From positions 1 to 58,474 of the forward strand of contig JAJYLH010000035.1 in assembly GCA_021787845.1 (NCBI GenBank): 58,474 nucleotides of DNA, given 5' to 3'. Source of the stretch: Myxococcales bacterium (lineage in GTDB: Bacteria; Myxococcota; Myxococcia; Myxococcales; JAJYLH01). How positions within the stretch are numbered: position 1 is the first letter of the stretch; each line of letters begins with the position of its first letter. The position numbers were made by a program, and so were the translations under genes. Below the pieces are notes generated by a model, which did no database searches, was not told where the DNA came from, and saw only the letters and a list, made by a program, of their open reading frames with translations. Below, piece after piece: positions 14,794-22,810 of this stretch.

Positions 14794-14978
14794 TTTTCCG
14801 GTATCGCGCCTCGCGCCCCGGGCGGTCGGCCGGCGGTCGGCGCTCGCCCTTCGAGCCGACTCCAGTCCTTTTCGCCGGTTGCGGGGGGGCGCGCGCGCCC
14901 CAAACGTTTGCGTCGGGAAGCGAGGGCGCGGTCGGCATCGTTTCCGGGTGGGTTCGTTCGGCCGCGAGGGGGAAAGCG

Positions 14979-15458
14979 ATGCGCGTCGAAGCCGGACGAA
15001 TCGTTTCGATCGAGTACTCGGTGGCGCTGGCGAACGGCGAGGTGATCGAGGCGACCGAGCAGAACGCGCCCGTCCAGTACCTCCACGGCGCCGGGATGCT
15101 CCTGCCGGCGCTGGAAGCGGCGCTCGACGACCTCGAGGAGGGCTGTCGCAAGCGCTTCGTCCTCCCCGCCCGCGACGCGTACGGCGAGCGCGACGAGTCG
15201 AACGTCCTCACCCTGCCGCGCACGATTTTCCCGGCGCAGGTCGACCTCTCGGTGGGGTCGAGGCTGGCCGCGCGCACGAGCGGCGGGGACACCTACCCGT
15301 TGACCGTGCGGGAGGTCTTTTCGGACCGGGTGCGGGTGGACCTGAACCATCCGCTCGCCGGGAAAGCGTTGCACTTCGACGTCACCGTCCGGGCGGTGCG
15401 CGCCGCCGGGACCGACGAGGTCTTCGTCGGGCGGCCGCGCCAGATCGAGGTGGTGTAG
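14979..15458 (+). CDS. FKBP-type peptidyl-prolyl isomerase, SlyD-like
   Basis: 159-residue soluble isomerase and chaperone that turns X-Pro bonds. Starts at an ATG behind GGGGGAAAG. SlyD family features are IVSIEYSVALANGEVIEAT, the GAGMLLPALEAALDDLEEG core and VLPARDAYGERDE. An inserted flap domain follows (VDLSVGSRLAARTSGGDTYP through VREVFSDRVRVDLNHPLAGK), and then the returning strand LHFDVTVRAVR. It lacks a His/Cys-rich metal-binding tail. No signal peptide, so cytoplasmic. It stands alone and converges on the YceI gene. Confidence 0.88.
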   Translation: MRVEAGRIVSIEYSVALANGEVIEATEQNAPVQYLHGAGMLLPALEAALDDLEEGCRKRFVLPARDAYGERDESNVLTLPRTIFPAQVDLSVGSRLAARTSGGDTYPLTVREVFSDRVRVDLNHPLAGKALHFDVTVRAVRAAGTDEVFVGRPRQIEVV

Positions 15459-15501
15459 CGGTCCCGGGGGGCGGTTCGGCTATCTCCCCCGCGGCAGCGC
15501 T

Positions 15502-16017
15502 TCAGGCTACCGGGAGGACGAGCCGCGCCACCACCTCGCGCCGGACCTTCAGGGCGCCGAGCATCGCGGTGAAGGGGCGGACGCCGAACGCGGGTTGATC
15601 GATCGCGAGCTCGCCTTCGAGGCGACCGTCCGAAAGGTGCCAGCGGCCGGACAGCTCCCGGGCGCGGCCGTGGAGGTCGAGGGTGCCGGTGAACGTCCCC
15701 GCCGGATCGATCGAACGCGTTTCGAAGAGGATTTCGGGGTAGCGGCTGGCCTCCAGCACCTCCTCACGGGTCGAGCGCTCGATCTTGCGCACGTCGGCGG
15801 CGCTGAACGCGTCCGGGAGCGGCCGGCCGTCGCGCATCGCGGTCTCGACGACGAGCGAGGCGGCGTCGCAGCGCACCTTAAGACGGCTCTTGTCCTCCGA
15901 GAGCTCCGCCGAGAAGCGGGTGGCCCGCAGGAGCAGGTCGTGCCCGACCGCGCTCAGCACTCCCTCGCGAAAGGCGAGCACGTGCAGCGTGGCGCTCTCG
16001 GCGGAAAAGGCGGTCAT
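15502..16017 (-). CDS. YceI-like protein without signal peptide
   Basis: 171-residue YceI/lipocalin-like protein. The family pattern is seen in VLAFREGVLSAVGHDLLLRA, the middle RSTREEVLEASRYPEILFET, TGTLDLHGRARELSG and the final VRREVVARLVLPVA. YceI proteins bind isoprenoid-type lipids in a beta-barrel. Unlike most, this one has no signal peptide from the ATG at 16017 and should be cytoplasmic. That start overlaps the stop of the upstream gene (ATGA), which supports it over longer in-frame starts. Confidence 0.82.
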   Translation of the reverse strand: MTAFSAESATLHVLAFREGVLSAVGHDLLLRATRFSAELSEDKSRLKVRCDAASLVVETAMRDGRPLPDAFSAADVRKIERSTREEVLEASRYPEILFETRSIDPAGTFTGTLDLHGRARELSGRWHLSDGRLEGELAIDQPAFGVRPFTAMLGALKVRREVVARLVLPVA

Positions 16018-16502
16018 CTCTTCTCCAGCGGCAGGTCGCCGTTCACGGTCACCAGGTGCGCTCCTGCTGGGTATTCGACGACGAACGCGCCCAGCGCCGC
16101 GTGAGCGGCGGGAAGGCAGCGCGCCCATTCCCGGCCGGCTTTGACCTTGAGATAGAATACGCCATCGGCGTCGAGCGCGACCGCACCTGGCGAAAGGTCG
16201 AGCGGCTCCTCGGTGTCGTCGTCCAGGACCAGGTGGCAGGAGCGCAGCCGCTCACCGTCGGCGTCGGTCCGCGCGAGGCGCACGCGGTAGAGCACGTCGG
16301 CCACCGCGAGGTAGGCCCAGGTCGGGCCGAACGAGACGATCGGCCGCCCGTCCCGCGCGCGGCCGAGCCCGCGGCGAAGCGCGCGGTCGACCCGCGGATG
16401 CTCGACGGCCGTCCCCTGATGGCGAAAGCGCCCGTCGCGGTCGAGGGAAAGCCCGCTCGCCTCGCGCAGCCGCTCGATCTCCTCGGGGGTGAGGCCCGGC
16501 AT
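16014..16502 (-). CDS. DUF1285-like protein
   Basis: 162-residue soluble protein. The pattern GRFRHQGTAVEHPRVDRAL, then a TWAYLAVADVLYRVR strand pair, a LVLDDDTEEPLDLS turn and GVFYLKVKAGREWARCLPAA resembles the DUF1285 family, whose role is unknown. It is probably translated with the YceI gene, since the two overlap by four bases. The match is from memory of family layout and is moderate. Upstream, 329 bases with repeat elements separate it from the divergent thiolase gene. Confidence 0.6.
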   Translation of the reverse strand: MPGLTPEEIERLREASGLSLDRDGRFRHQGTAVEHPRVDRALRRGLGRARDGRPIVSFGPTWAYLAVADVLYRVRLARTDADGERLRSCHLVLDDDTEEPLDLSPGAVALDADGVFYLKVKAGREWARCLPAAHAALGAFVVEYPAGAHLVTVNGDLPLEKR

Positions 16503-16831
16503 GGTCCCGAGGAGGATAGAACGGGTTCGCGGGCCACGGCAGCGGAGCCGGACCCAGACCGTGTCCGGGTCAGGCGCTTGGCCACGTTGGGCCGGGCTTC
16601 ATCCAACGACTCATGCCTTTCCGGTTCACACACGACGCGAGCCGTCGCTGGAGCCGGACACGGCAGCGTCCGGGTCGGGCGCCGCACCGCGCCAAGTCGG
16701 ACATCGACCTGTCCGGCTCCAGGTGTGTCGACGGGACACGCTGCAACGAATCGCAGGGCGCGGCCAGCCGCGGGAAGACCTCGCCGTGTTAAGGTCGGGC
16801 GCCCTCGGGGGCCTCGAGGAGACGCAACGCG
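16503..16831. other. divergent intergenic region with repeat A
   Basis: 329 bases between the DUF1285-like gene and the thiolase gene. It holds a left-half copy of repeat A (16544-16575), a full copy (16650-16720), and an unassigned stretch. A GAGGAG ribosome-binding sequence precedes the thiolase ATG. No convincing promoter hexamers were fixed. Confidence 0.5.
16650..16720. repeat. repeat A, full copy (MITE-like palindrome)
   Basis: 71 bases bounded by perfect 11-base inverted repeats, GGAGCCGGACA and TGTCCGGCTCC, with internal CGTCCGGGT and GTCGGACATCGACC segments. A second full copy lies at 51856-51924, and partial copies at 16544-16575, 51646-51711 and 51985-52008. All copies seen are intergenic. 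Confidence 0.8.
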
Positions 16832-17995
16832 ATGCCCGAAGCCGTGATCGTCGACGTGGTTCGCACCGCCCGCGGCAAGCGAAACGGCGCCCTCGCGGGA
16901 GTCCACCCGGTCGACCTCGCGGCGGTGCCGCTCCTGGCCCTCGCCCGGCGCACCGGCCTCGACCCGAAGGAGGTCGAGGACGTCATCTTCGGCTGCGTCA
17001 CCCAGACCGGCGAGCAGGGGTACAACATCGCCCGCGGCGCCGTCCTCGCCGGCGGCTGGCCGATCGAGGTCTCGGGCACGACCGTCAACCGCTTCTGCGG
17101 CTCCGCGCTGCAGGCGGTGAACTTCGCGGCGCACGCGGTCCAGTCCGGCGCGATGGAGATCGTCGTCGGCGGCGGGGTCGAGCACATGACCCGGGTGCCG
17201 ATGGGCTCCGACGGCCAAGGCGGCGAAGGCCCCCGGTCGCCCGCGCTCAAGGAACGGTTCCCGAACCTGGTCAACCAGGGCCTGTCCGCCGAGCTGGTGG
17301 CGGAAAAGTGGAACTTGAGCCGCGCCCAGCTCGACCAGTTCGCTCTGCGAAGCCAGAAGCTCGCCGCCCAGGCCATCGCGGAAGGCCGGTTCGAGAAGGA
17401 AATCGTTCCGGTCGAGGTGACGAGGCCCGATGGCACCCGCCAGACCTTCGCCCGCGACGAGCACCCGCGCCCCGACGTCACGATCGAGAAGCTCTCGGGT
17501 CTGAAACCGGTCTTCAAGGAGGGCGGCGTCATCCACGCCGGCAACTCCTCCGGCATCGTCGACGGCTCGGTCGCGGTGCTCGTGATGTCCAAGGCGCGGG
17601 CGCGCTCGCTCCGGCTCAAGCCGCGGGCGAAGATCGTCTCGACCGCGGTCGCCGGCGCGGACCCGGTGATCATGCTGACGGGACCCATCCCCGCGAGCCA
17701 GAAGGCGCTAAGGAAGGCCGACCTGACCCCGGCCGACCTCGACCTCGTGGAAATCAACGAGGCGTTCGCGCCGGTGCCGATCGCGGTGGCGAAGGAGCTG
17801 GAGCTTCCGCTCGAGAAGGTCAACGTCAACGGCGGCGCCATTGCCCTGGGGCACCCCCTCGGAGCGACGGGAGCGGTGCTGCTCGCCACGGTGCTCAACG
17901 AGCTGGAGCGGCAGGACAAGCGGCGGGCGCTCATCACGCTGTGCACCGGGTACGGCATGGGCGTCACGACCATCATCGACCGGAAGATCGACTAG
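16832..17995 (+). CDS. acetyl-CoA acyltransferase (thiolase)
   Basis: 387-residue thiolase that joins or cleaves acyl-CoA and acetyl-CoA in fatty-acid degradation or acetoacetyl-CoA synthesis. It has the nucleophile Cys89 in NRFCGSALQAVN, the GGVEHMTRVPMG loop, NEAFAPVPIAV, the His in GGAIALGHPLGATG, and the C-terminal active Cys in LCTGYGMGVTTI. ATG at 16832 has GAGGAG upstream. Full family length. It stands alone rather than beside a FadB-type partner. The close match to FadA/AtoB does not decide chain-length preference. Confidence 0.93.
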   Translation: MPEAVIVDVVRTARGKRNGALAGVHPVDLAAVPLLALARRTGLDPKEVEDVIFGCVTQTGEQGYNIARGAVLAGGWPIEVSGTTVNRFCGSALQAVNFAAHAVQSGAMEIVVGGGVEHMTRVPMGSDGQGGEGPRSPALKERFPNLVNQGLSAELVAEKWNLSRAQLDQFALRSQKLAAQAIAEGRFEKEIVPVEVTRPDGTRQTFARDEHPRPDVTIEKLSGLKPVFKEGGVIHAGNSSGIVDGSVAVLVMSKARARSLRLKPRAKIVSTAVAGADPVIMLTGPIPASQKALRKADLTPADLDLVEINEAFAPVPIAVAKELELPLEKVNVNGGAIALGHPLGATGAVLLATVLNELERQDKRRALITLCTGYGMGVTTIIDRKID

Positions 17996-18056
17996 ACCCG
18001 CCGGGCGCGGTCGGACGTTCCCACCGGAGGGGCTCGTTCGTTCGAGGAGTGGCCAA

Positions 18057-19841
18057 GTGAAGCGAGGGTTGCCCCATTCGCGCCTGACCGTCCGGCGCGG
18101 GCTCGTCGTGGCGGTGGCGTTGAGCTTGTTCATCCCAGCGGCAGCGCTGCCGCTCCCCCACCTGCACCTGCCGCAGCCTCGACACCACACGCGGCGGCGA
18201 AAGCGCAAGGTCGAGCGGGTGCAGAAGGGGCCCGAGGCGAACGCCAAGTACCGGGCGAAAGCGGCGCAGCTTCTCGGCGAGAAGAAGTACACCCAGGCGT
18301 TCCACCAGTTCGACGAGGCGCTCCTCGCCCTGCCGGACGACGTGCAGACGCTGGAAGACTACGGACGCGCGCTCTACCACGCGCACCGGTACCAGGACGC
18401 GGCGGCGAAGTTCCAGCGCATCACCCAGGTGGCGCAGAACCAGCCGGTCGCCTTCTACAACCTCGGCTACGCGCTGGTGAAGACCCGCGATTTCGCCGGC
18501 GCCGAGGCGGCCTACCGTCAATACCTGTCGATGCAGCCGAACGACCCGGACGCGATCTACGGCCTCGCCGAGTGCCTCAAGGCGGAGGGCAAAGACCAGG
18601 ACGCCGCCGCGGAGTACCGGCTCTACGTGAAAACGGAGAACCGGCCCGGCCATGCGAAATGGGTCGCCGAGGCCAAGGCGAAGGCCGCGAGCCTGGCGGC
18701 CGCGTCGGGCGCGCTCGCGAGCGCTGCCGCGCCAGCCGAGACCGCTCCCGCCAACCCGGCGATATCGGCTCCCGCGCCAGCCGCGACCACTCCCCCTCCG
18801 AGCCCGGCCGCGAGCGCGCCCGCCGTCGCCGTGACCGCCCCCGCGCCAGCCGCGACCGCCCCGGTCTCGGCTCCAGCGCCGGCAACCGCTCCTTCGCCGA
18901 CCACGGCGGCGAGCACGCCCGCGGTCACCGTGACCGCTCCGGCTCCCGCCACCACCGCGCCTGCGCCGGCCTCGAACGGCGGCGGCCTGCTCGCCGGCGC
19001 CGGCTCGACGACGAGCGGCAGCGCTCCCGCTAGCACGGAGGGTGCGGCGTCGGGTCCGGACGCTTACGCCCAGCGCGACCCCGAGGCCGCGATCGCGAAG
19101 ATCCGCGAGGGCGACGGCTACTTCACCCAGAAGCGCTACCGGGAGGCGTTGTTCGCCTACCAGGACGCCGCGAACCTGGACGATCAGTCCGCGGCCGCCG
19201 TCGTCCGGGTGGGCCTCGCGTACGCCAAGCTCAACTACTTCGACAAGGCCATCGCCGAATGGAAGCAGGCGCTCGTGCTCGACCCCAACGACCGCTACGC
19301 GCCGGGGTACATCGCGGAGGCGCAGAAACACTTGCAGGAGAACCCGGCGACGGCTCCGTCGGACCAGCCGCAACCGGTCGGCGTCGGCTCGGGGGTGGCC
19401 CTGGCGACCGACGGCTCTTCACCGCAGCCCTCCCCCTCACCGGCAGCGAACCAGGTCAGCGACGCCGACCGCCAGGCGGCGCGCGACGCGTATAGCCGGG
19501 CGGTGAAGGACATGTACCAGGCGCAGTTCGCGAACGCGATTTCCGAGCTCTCGCTGTCGATTCAGAAGGACCCGACTTTCGTCAGCGCCTGGGTCGCGCG
19601 GGGCGGCGCCTATTTCGGGGCGGGCAGCTATCGGCGGGCGGAAAGTGACTACAAGAAGTCCCTCGAGCTGTCGCCGGACCTCGCGACGCCGCTGTACGGC
19701 CTCGGACGCGCCTACGACAAGCTCGGCGAGCGAGCGAAGGCGTGCGAGTACTACCGCCGCTACGGCCGCTCGACGGGAAGCGACGCCCGTCCTGCCCTCC
19801 AGAAGCAATCGCTGGATCTCGCCGCGTCGTTGTGCGGCTAG
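18057..19841 (+). CDS. large secreted TPR-repeat protein with Ala/Pro-rich linker
   Basis: 594 residues, starting at GTG behind a well-spaced GAGGAG. A hydrophobic N-terminal segment (GLVVAVALSLFIPAAALPLP) acts as signal or anchor, followed by a basic RRRKRKVERVQKG patch. TPR repeats span about 60-190 (AFHQFDEALLALPDDVQTL; AFYNLGYALVKTRDFAGAEA), about 330-410 and about 480-590 (YFGAGSYRRAESDYKKSLEL). Between the first two blocks is a 130-residue linker made largely of Ala, Pro, Thr and Ser. It is probably a periplasmic scaffold for protein-protein contacts. The partner is unknown, and no operon neighbour helps. Confidence 0.8.
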   Translation: MKRGLPHSRLTVRRGLVVAVALSLFIPAAALPLPHLHLPQPRHHTRRRKRKVERVQKGPEANAKYRAKAAQLLGEKKYTQAFHQFDEALLALPDDVQTLEDYGRALYHAHRYQDAAAKFQRITQVAQNQPVAFYNLGYALVKTRDFAGAEAAYRQYLSMQPNDPDAIYGLAECLKAEGKDQDAAAEYRLYVKTENRPGHAKWVAEAKAKAASLAAASGALASAAAPAETAPANPAISAPAPAATTPPPSPAASAPAVAVTAPAPAATAPVSAPAPATAPSPTTAASTPAVTVTAPAPATTAPAPASNGGGLLAGAGSTTSGSAPASTEGAASGPDAYAQRDPEAAIAKIREGDGYFTQKRYREALFAYQDAANLDDQSAAAVVRVGLAYAKLNYFDKAIAEWKQALVLDPNDRYAPGYIAEAQKHLQENPATAPSDQPQPVGVGSGVALATDGSSPQPSPSPAANQVSDADRQAARDAYSRAVKDMYQAQFANAISELSLSIQKDPTFVSAWVARGGAYFGAGSYRRAESDYKKSLELSPDLATPLYGLGRAYDKLGERAKACEYYRRYGRSTGSDARPALQKQSLDLAASLCG

Positions 19842-20218
19842 GCGCCCAACCGCGCGGCTTCCGCTCCCCTTCGCTCGACGCCCATGGTTTCCAGGCTCTT
19901 CATTGAAAACGAGGACAGCCTGGGCACGCAAGTACCGGCAGTATCCAAGGCGGGGAGCGACGGGAGTCGGGCACGGGAGTGCCCGGATAGAGCAGCGCCT
20001 TCGCGCCGTACCCGACGGGTCGCAGCGCATTTCGCGCCGTGCTGCATCCGGGCACTTCCGTGCCTGGCTTCATTCGCTTCCCCGGATTCGACGAAGAGCC
20101 GGTTTCTGGCCACTCCCTCTACGGGCATCGCGTCTTCGCCTGTTCGCGCGCTCGGACCGATCGTTCAGCCGCGATCGCGGCAGGGGTGCTTCTGGGGGCC
20201 GGCAGGGCTAGCCCTTGG
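19842..20218. other. intergenic region with GGGCAC palindromes
   Basis: 377 bases between the convergent TPR gene and a small membrane-protein gene. Most of the middle is occupied by palindromic repeat material (19919-20068). Nothing else recognisable was seen. A T-poor, GC-rich composition rules out an obvious intrinsic terminator. Confidence 0.5.
19966..20068. repeat. palindromic repeat with GGGCAC/GTGCCC arms
   Basis: Two inverted arms, each itself a small hairpin (GGGCACGGGAGTGCCC and GGGCACTTCCGTGCC), lie about 103 bases apart end to end. The arms continue pairing imperfectly inward (AGCAGCGCCTTCGCGCCG against CGCATTTCGCGCCGTGCTG). A related fragment is at 19919-19947. The unit resembles repeat A in layout but differs in sequence. 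Confidence 0.55.
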
Positions 20219-20491
20219 TCAGCGGCGCGCGATGAAGACGTGGACGACGAAATAGACGGCGACGGCCGCCATCGCCACCCAGAAGAGCACGTCGAGCGCA
20301 CGCCGGATGCCCGCCGGGGGCGACGCCGGCTTGGACCCGGCGCCCACCAGCTTCTGGGTGCCGCGACGCATTCCGGTCAACAGGCCGCCGACCCGACCCT
20401 CCTCCTCCGGCCGCTGCTCTTGCGCCCGGTGGTCCGCCTGCCGCTTCTTGCGCGCTCGCCGACCCAGCTTCTTGGTGTCTCGCCTCGCCAT
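20219..20491 (-). CDS. small tail-anchored membrane protein (hypothetical)
   Basis: 90 residues from the ATG at 20491. The N-terminal half is strongly basic (MARRDTKKLGRRARKKRQ) and the middle polar. The C terminus is one membrane helix (DVLFWVAMAAVAVYFVVHVF) ending in ARR. This suggests a tail-anchored inner-membrane protein with a cytoplasmic basic domain that might bind nucleic acid or acidic lipids. The ribosome-binding site is weak. It lies downstream of the Fis-like gene, about 130 bases away, on the same strand. No family is recognised. Confidence 0.55.
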   Translation of the reverse strand: MARRDTKKLGRRARKKRQADHRAQEQRPEEEGRVGGLLTGMRRGTQKLVGAGSKPASPPAGIRRALDVLFWVAMAAVAVYFVVHVFIARR

Positions 20492-20624
20492 GGGCGCGAA
20501 GCTACCCGGAAAGTCGGAAGTCCGCAGCACCAAAGCGCGGTCGGCAGGCCGCTCGACTGCGCACACGGATACCGGACGTCCAGCCCACGCCCGACCGCGT
20601 TCCTTGGATCCACCCGGCCTTGCG

Positions 20625-20957
20625 TCACGAGCGATCGGTCTTGGCCACCTTCGGCGTCCTCGTACCCCGGCGGCGCCGCCGCCGCTCGGGAGCGCTCTCG
20701 AGCCCACAAGCCCGGAGCTTCACCCGCAAGCTGTTGCGGTGCAGCCCCAGGATCTGCGCGGCGCGCTTCTTCTCGCCCTTCGTGTGCGCGAGCACCGTCT
20801 CGAGAAGGCTCTTCTCCAGCTCGCGCATCACCACCGGATAGAGCCCCTCGACCCGCGAGCCCTCGAGCTCGACGAGCAGCCGTTGGATGCGCCGGCCGAC
20901 GAGCGTGCCCAGGCTCTCTTCGTCCACGGGTGGCGAAAACGCGACCGTCGGTTTCAC
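20625..20957 (-). CDS. stand-alone Fis-type helix-turn-helix protein
   Basis: 110-residue DNA-binding protein. The C-terminal part matches the Fis/NtrC output domain: RELEKSLLETVLAHTKGEKK, then RAAQILGLHRNSLRVKLRAC (helix-turn-helix about residues 62-84). No receiver or AAA+ domain is attached, so it is not itself a sigma-54 activator. It is followed by a basic tail (ERRRRRRGTRTPK). The GTG at 20957 is chosen because TGGAG lies five to six bases upstream. Such small proteins can act as nucleoid-type or accessory regulators. Targets are unknown. Confidence 0.8.
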   Translation of the reverse strand: MKPTVAFSPPVDEESLGTLVGRRIQRLLVELEGSRVEGLYPVVMRELEKSLLETVLAHTKGEKKRAAQILGLHRNSLRVKLRACGLESAPERRRRRRGTRTPKVAKTDRS

Positions 20958-21036
20958 GCGAGCTCCAGCAGCGCGACAGCACGGCAACCGGCAGCGCTGC
21001 CATCTTATGGGAACGCTTCAGCCTAGCACCGTGGCG

Positions 21037-22383
21037 CTACGGGCAGTGGGCGACCATCTCGAACTGTCCCGCGGCCGCGAGGGGCTGGCCGTCCAGCGAC
21101 TCGGCACCGGTGCCGACCGCCAGCAGGTAGTGGTGCCCGTCGGTCAGCGCGGCCACCGGCGCCAGCGTCGCCGCCAGGCCGTCCGCCGACATCGTCGCGG
21201 TGGACTGGACCGGCTTCGCGCGGCTCGGGTCGTAACCCCCGGCGGTCAGGTCGGCGAACGACAGCGCCGCGATCGTCGACGCCTCGTCCATCGGCACCGA
21301 GAAGCGAACGGTGGTCGCGGCGTCGCAGGCGATGGTGCCCTCGAAATCCGGCACCGTCGCGACGGTCGGCGTGTCGCAGGCGGGCACCACCTGAATCGTG
21401 AAGAGCTGCGCCCCGTCGTCGAACGGCTTGTCCCCCAAGGTGTCCTGGAGCGCTCCCGTCGAGTAGACGGCGTAGCTCTTGCCGGGCAGCAGCGGATCCC
21501 CCGGGGTGATCTCGATCAGCCGGGCAGCGGCGTTCCAGGAGACCGTGAGATCCGGCACCCCGTCGATGGCGATCGGCGAAGCGGTGAGCGATGCCGGGTC
21601 GACGTCGAATCCGGAGGCGAGCCGGAGAGCGACAGGGCTGTCGCAGGGCGCGTAGGCCGGCACGGGCGGCGACACCGGGACGACCGCCCAGTCGGCGCCG
21701 GGCGCGCGCGTCTGAAACGACCAGATGACGTCGGTGCCCAGCGCGTTCCCCGCCCGATCGCGCACGCTCGCGAGGACCGTGCCGACGTAGGTGCGCCCGG
21801 GATAGAGCGGCTTCTTCGGCGTCAGGGTCACCAGGTACTGGCTCGGGTCGTAGCTGACCGTCGCCTCGACGCCCGCGAGGCTCACCGACTCGGGCGTGAT
21901 CGACGCCTCGTCCATCGGCTCCGAGAACTGCACGGTCGCCTTGGCGAGCGTCGGGATGCCGTCGCCCATCGGCTGGTGCGAGACCACGACCGGCGGCGTC
22001 GTGTCGATGCAGGCGAAATCCCACTCGATAGGCTCGCCGAGGCGGGTGCCGGCCGTCGTCGCCAGGCTCGCGCCCAAGACCGCGACGTAGATTCGGGCCG
22101 ACACGAACGGCTCGGTCGGCCGGAAGAAAATCGCGCGCCCGGCCGGGTCGTACGAGGTCACGCCGGGCGCGTTCTCCACGAAGAACGTGGTCGAACCGAC
22201 CGACTTCGGGTTGAGCACCTGGGCGAACTCGGCTTGGAGACCAGAATCGCAGCCGAGGACCTTGAGCGAGAGCAGCGCCGGCGGACTCTCCGGACCTGGC
22301 GCCAACGGCGTCGATGGCGACCCGCACGCGGCGACGAAACCCGCGACCGGCACGGCCCACCACCGACGCAACCAGCCTCTCAC
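21037..22383 (-). CDS. lipoprotein with bacterial Ig-like (Big_5/SbsA) domains
   Basis: 448-residue envelope lipoprotein from a GTG at 22383 with GGAGAA upstream. A basic start (RGWLRRWW) and the segment AVPVAGFVAAC give the lipobox. Three Ig-like domains follow. The clearest is TPPVVVSHQPMGDGIPTLAK, VQFSEPMDEASITPESVSL, YLVTLTPKKPLYPGRTYVG and VRDRAGNALG, typical of Big_5 folds. A later one repeats VRFSVPMDEASTIAALSF. Several Cys residues could form disulfides. It is probably surface or periplasmic; the binding partner is unknown. Confidence 0.82.
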   Translation of the reverse strand: MRGWLRRWWAVPVAGFVAACGSPSTPLAPGPESPPALLSLKVLGCDSGLQAEFAQVLNPKSVGSTTFFVENAPGVTSYDPAGRAIFFRPTEPFVSARIYVAVLGASLATTAGTRLGEPIEWDFACIDTTPPVVVSHQPMGDGIPTLAKATVQFSEPMDEASITPESVSLAGVEATVSYDPSQYLVTLTPKKPLYPGRTYVGTVLASVRDRAGNALGTDVIWSFQTRAPGADWAVVPVSPPVPAYAPCDSPVALRLASGFDVDPASLTASPIAIDGVPDLTVSWNAAARLIEITPGDPLLPGKSYAVYSTGALQDTLGDKPFDDGAQLFTIQVVPACDTPTVATVPDFEGTIACDAATTVRFSVPMDEASTIAALSFADLTAGGYDPSRAKPVQSTATMSADGLAATLAPVAALTDGHHYLLAVGTGAESLDGQPLAAAGQFEMVAHCP

Positions 22384-22810
22384 GCCCGTGATTCTCCGCT
22401 CCGGCAGGCCCCGCAGGCAAGCGGTCAGAACGCGACACGCGTCAGCTCGGTCGCTGGCGTTCGTGCCGAGGCGTCCGCCGCCTCCCGGCGTCCGTCGTTT
22501 TCGCACGGCCGCGATGGCCGGTTCCCCCCTTCCGCCGACACCAACGCCTGGGCGCGCCGCCACTGCGCCGGCGTTGCTGCCCAAGGAGGCGTCGACGCGC
22601 GCCGCGTCTTCGCGCATCCGGCGTCGGGCCCCGCCGGCTCGCCGAAGGACCGGAGCTTGGTTTCTACGCGGGTACGCTCGTGGGAGCCGAACACCCCAGT
22701 GCCCAGGTACTCGTCCGGCGTGGAAGACGCCCGAGCACGGAGCACTCGTCTCCCGCGGCGTCGCCCAGACCGGCGGGGAACGATGCCAGGCGACTTGCCG
22801 CCGCCCGAGC
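22384..22810. other. unexplained region between two lipoprotein genes
   Basis: 427 bases that separate two minus-strand lipoprotein genes. A minus-strand frame runs through most of it and ends at 22425, encoding stretches such as DEYLGTGVFGSHERTRVE and KLRSFGEPAGPDAGC. Its composition is less biased than a typical shadow frame, but it has no plausible start or known family. No repeat of the classes seen elsewhere was recognised. Whether it holds a gene remnant or an RNA cannot be decided. Confidence 0.35.
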
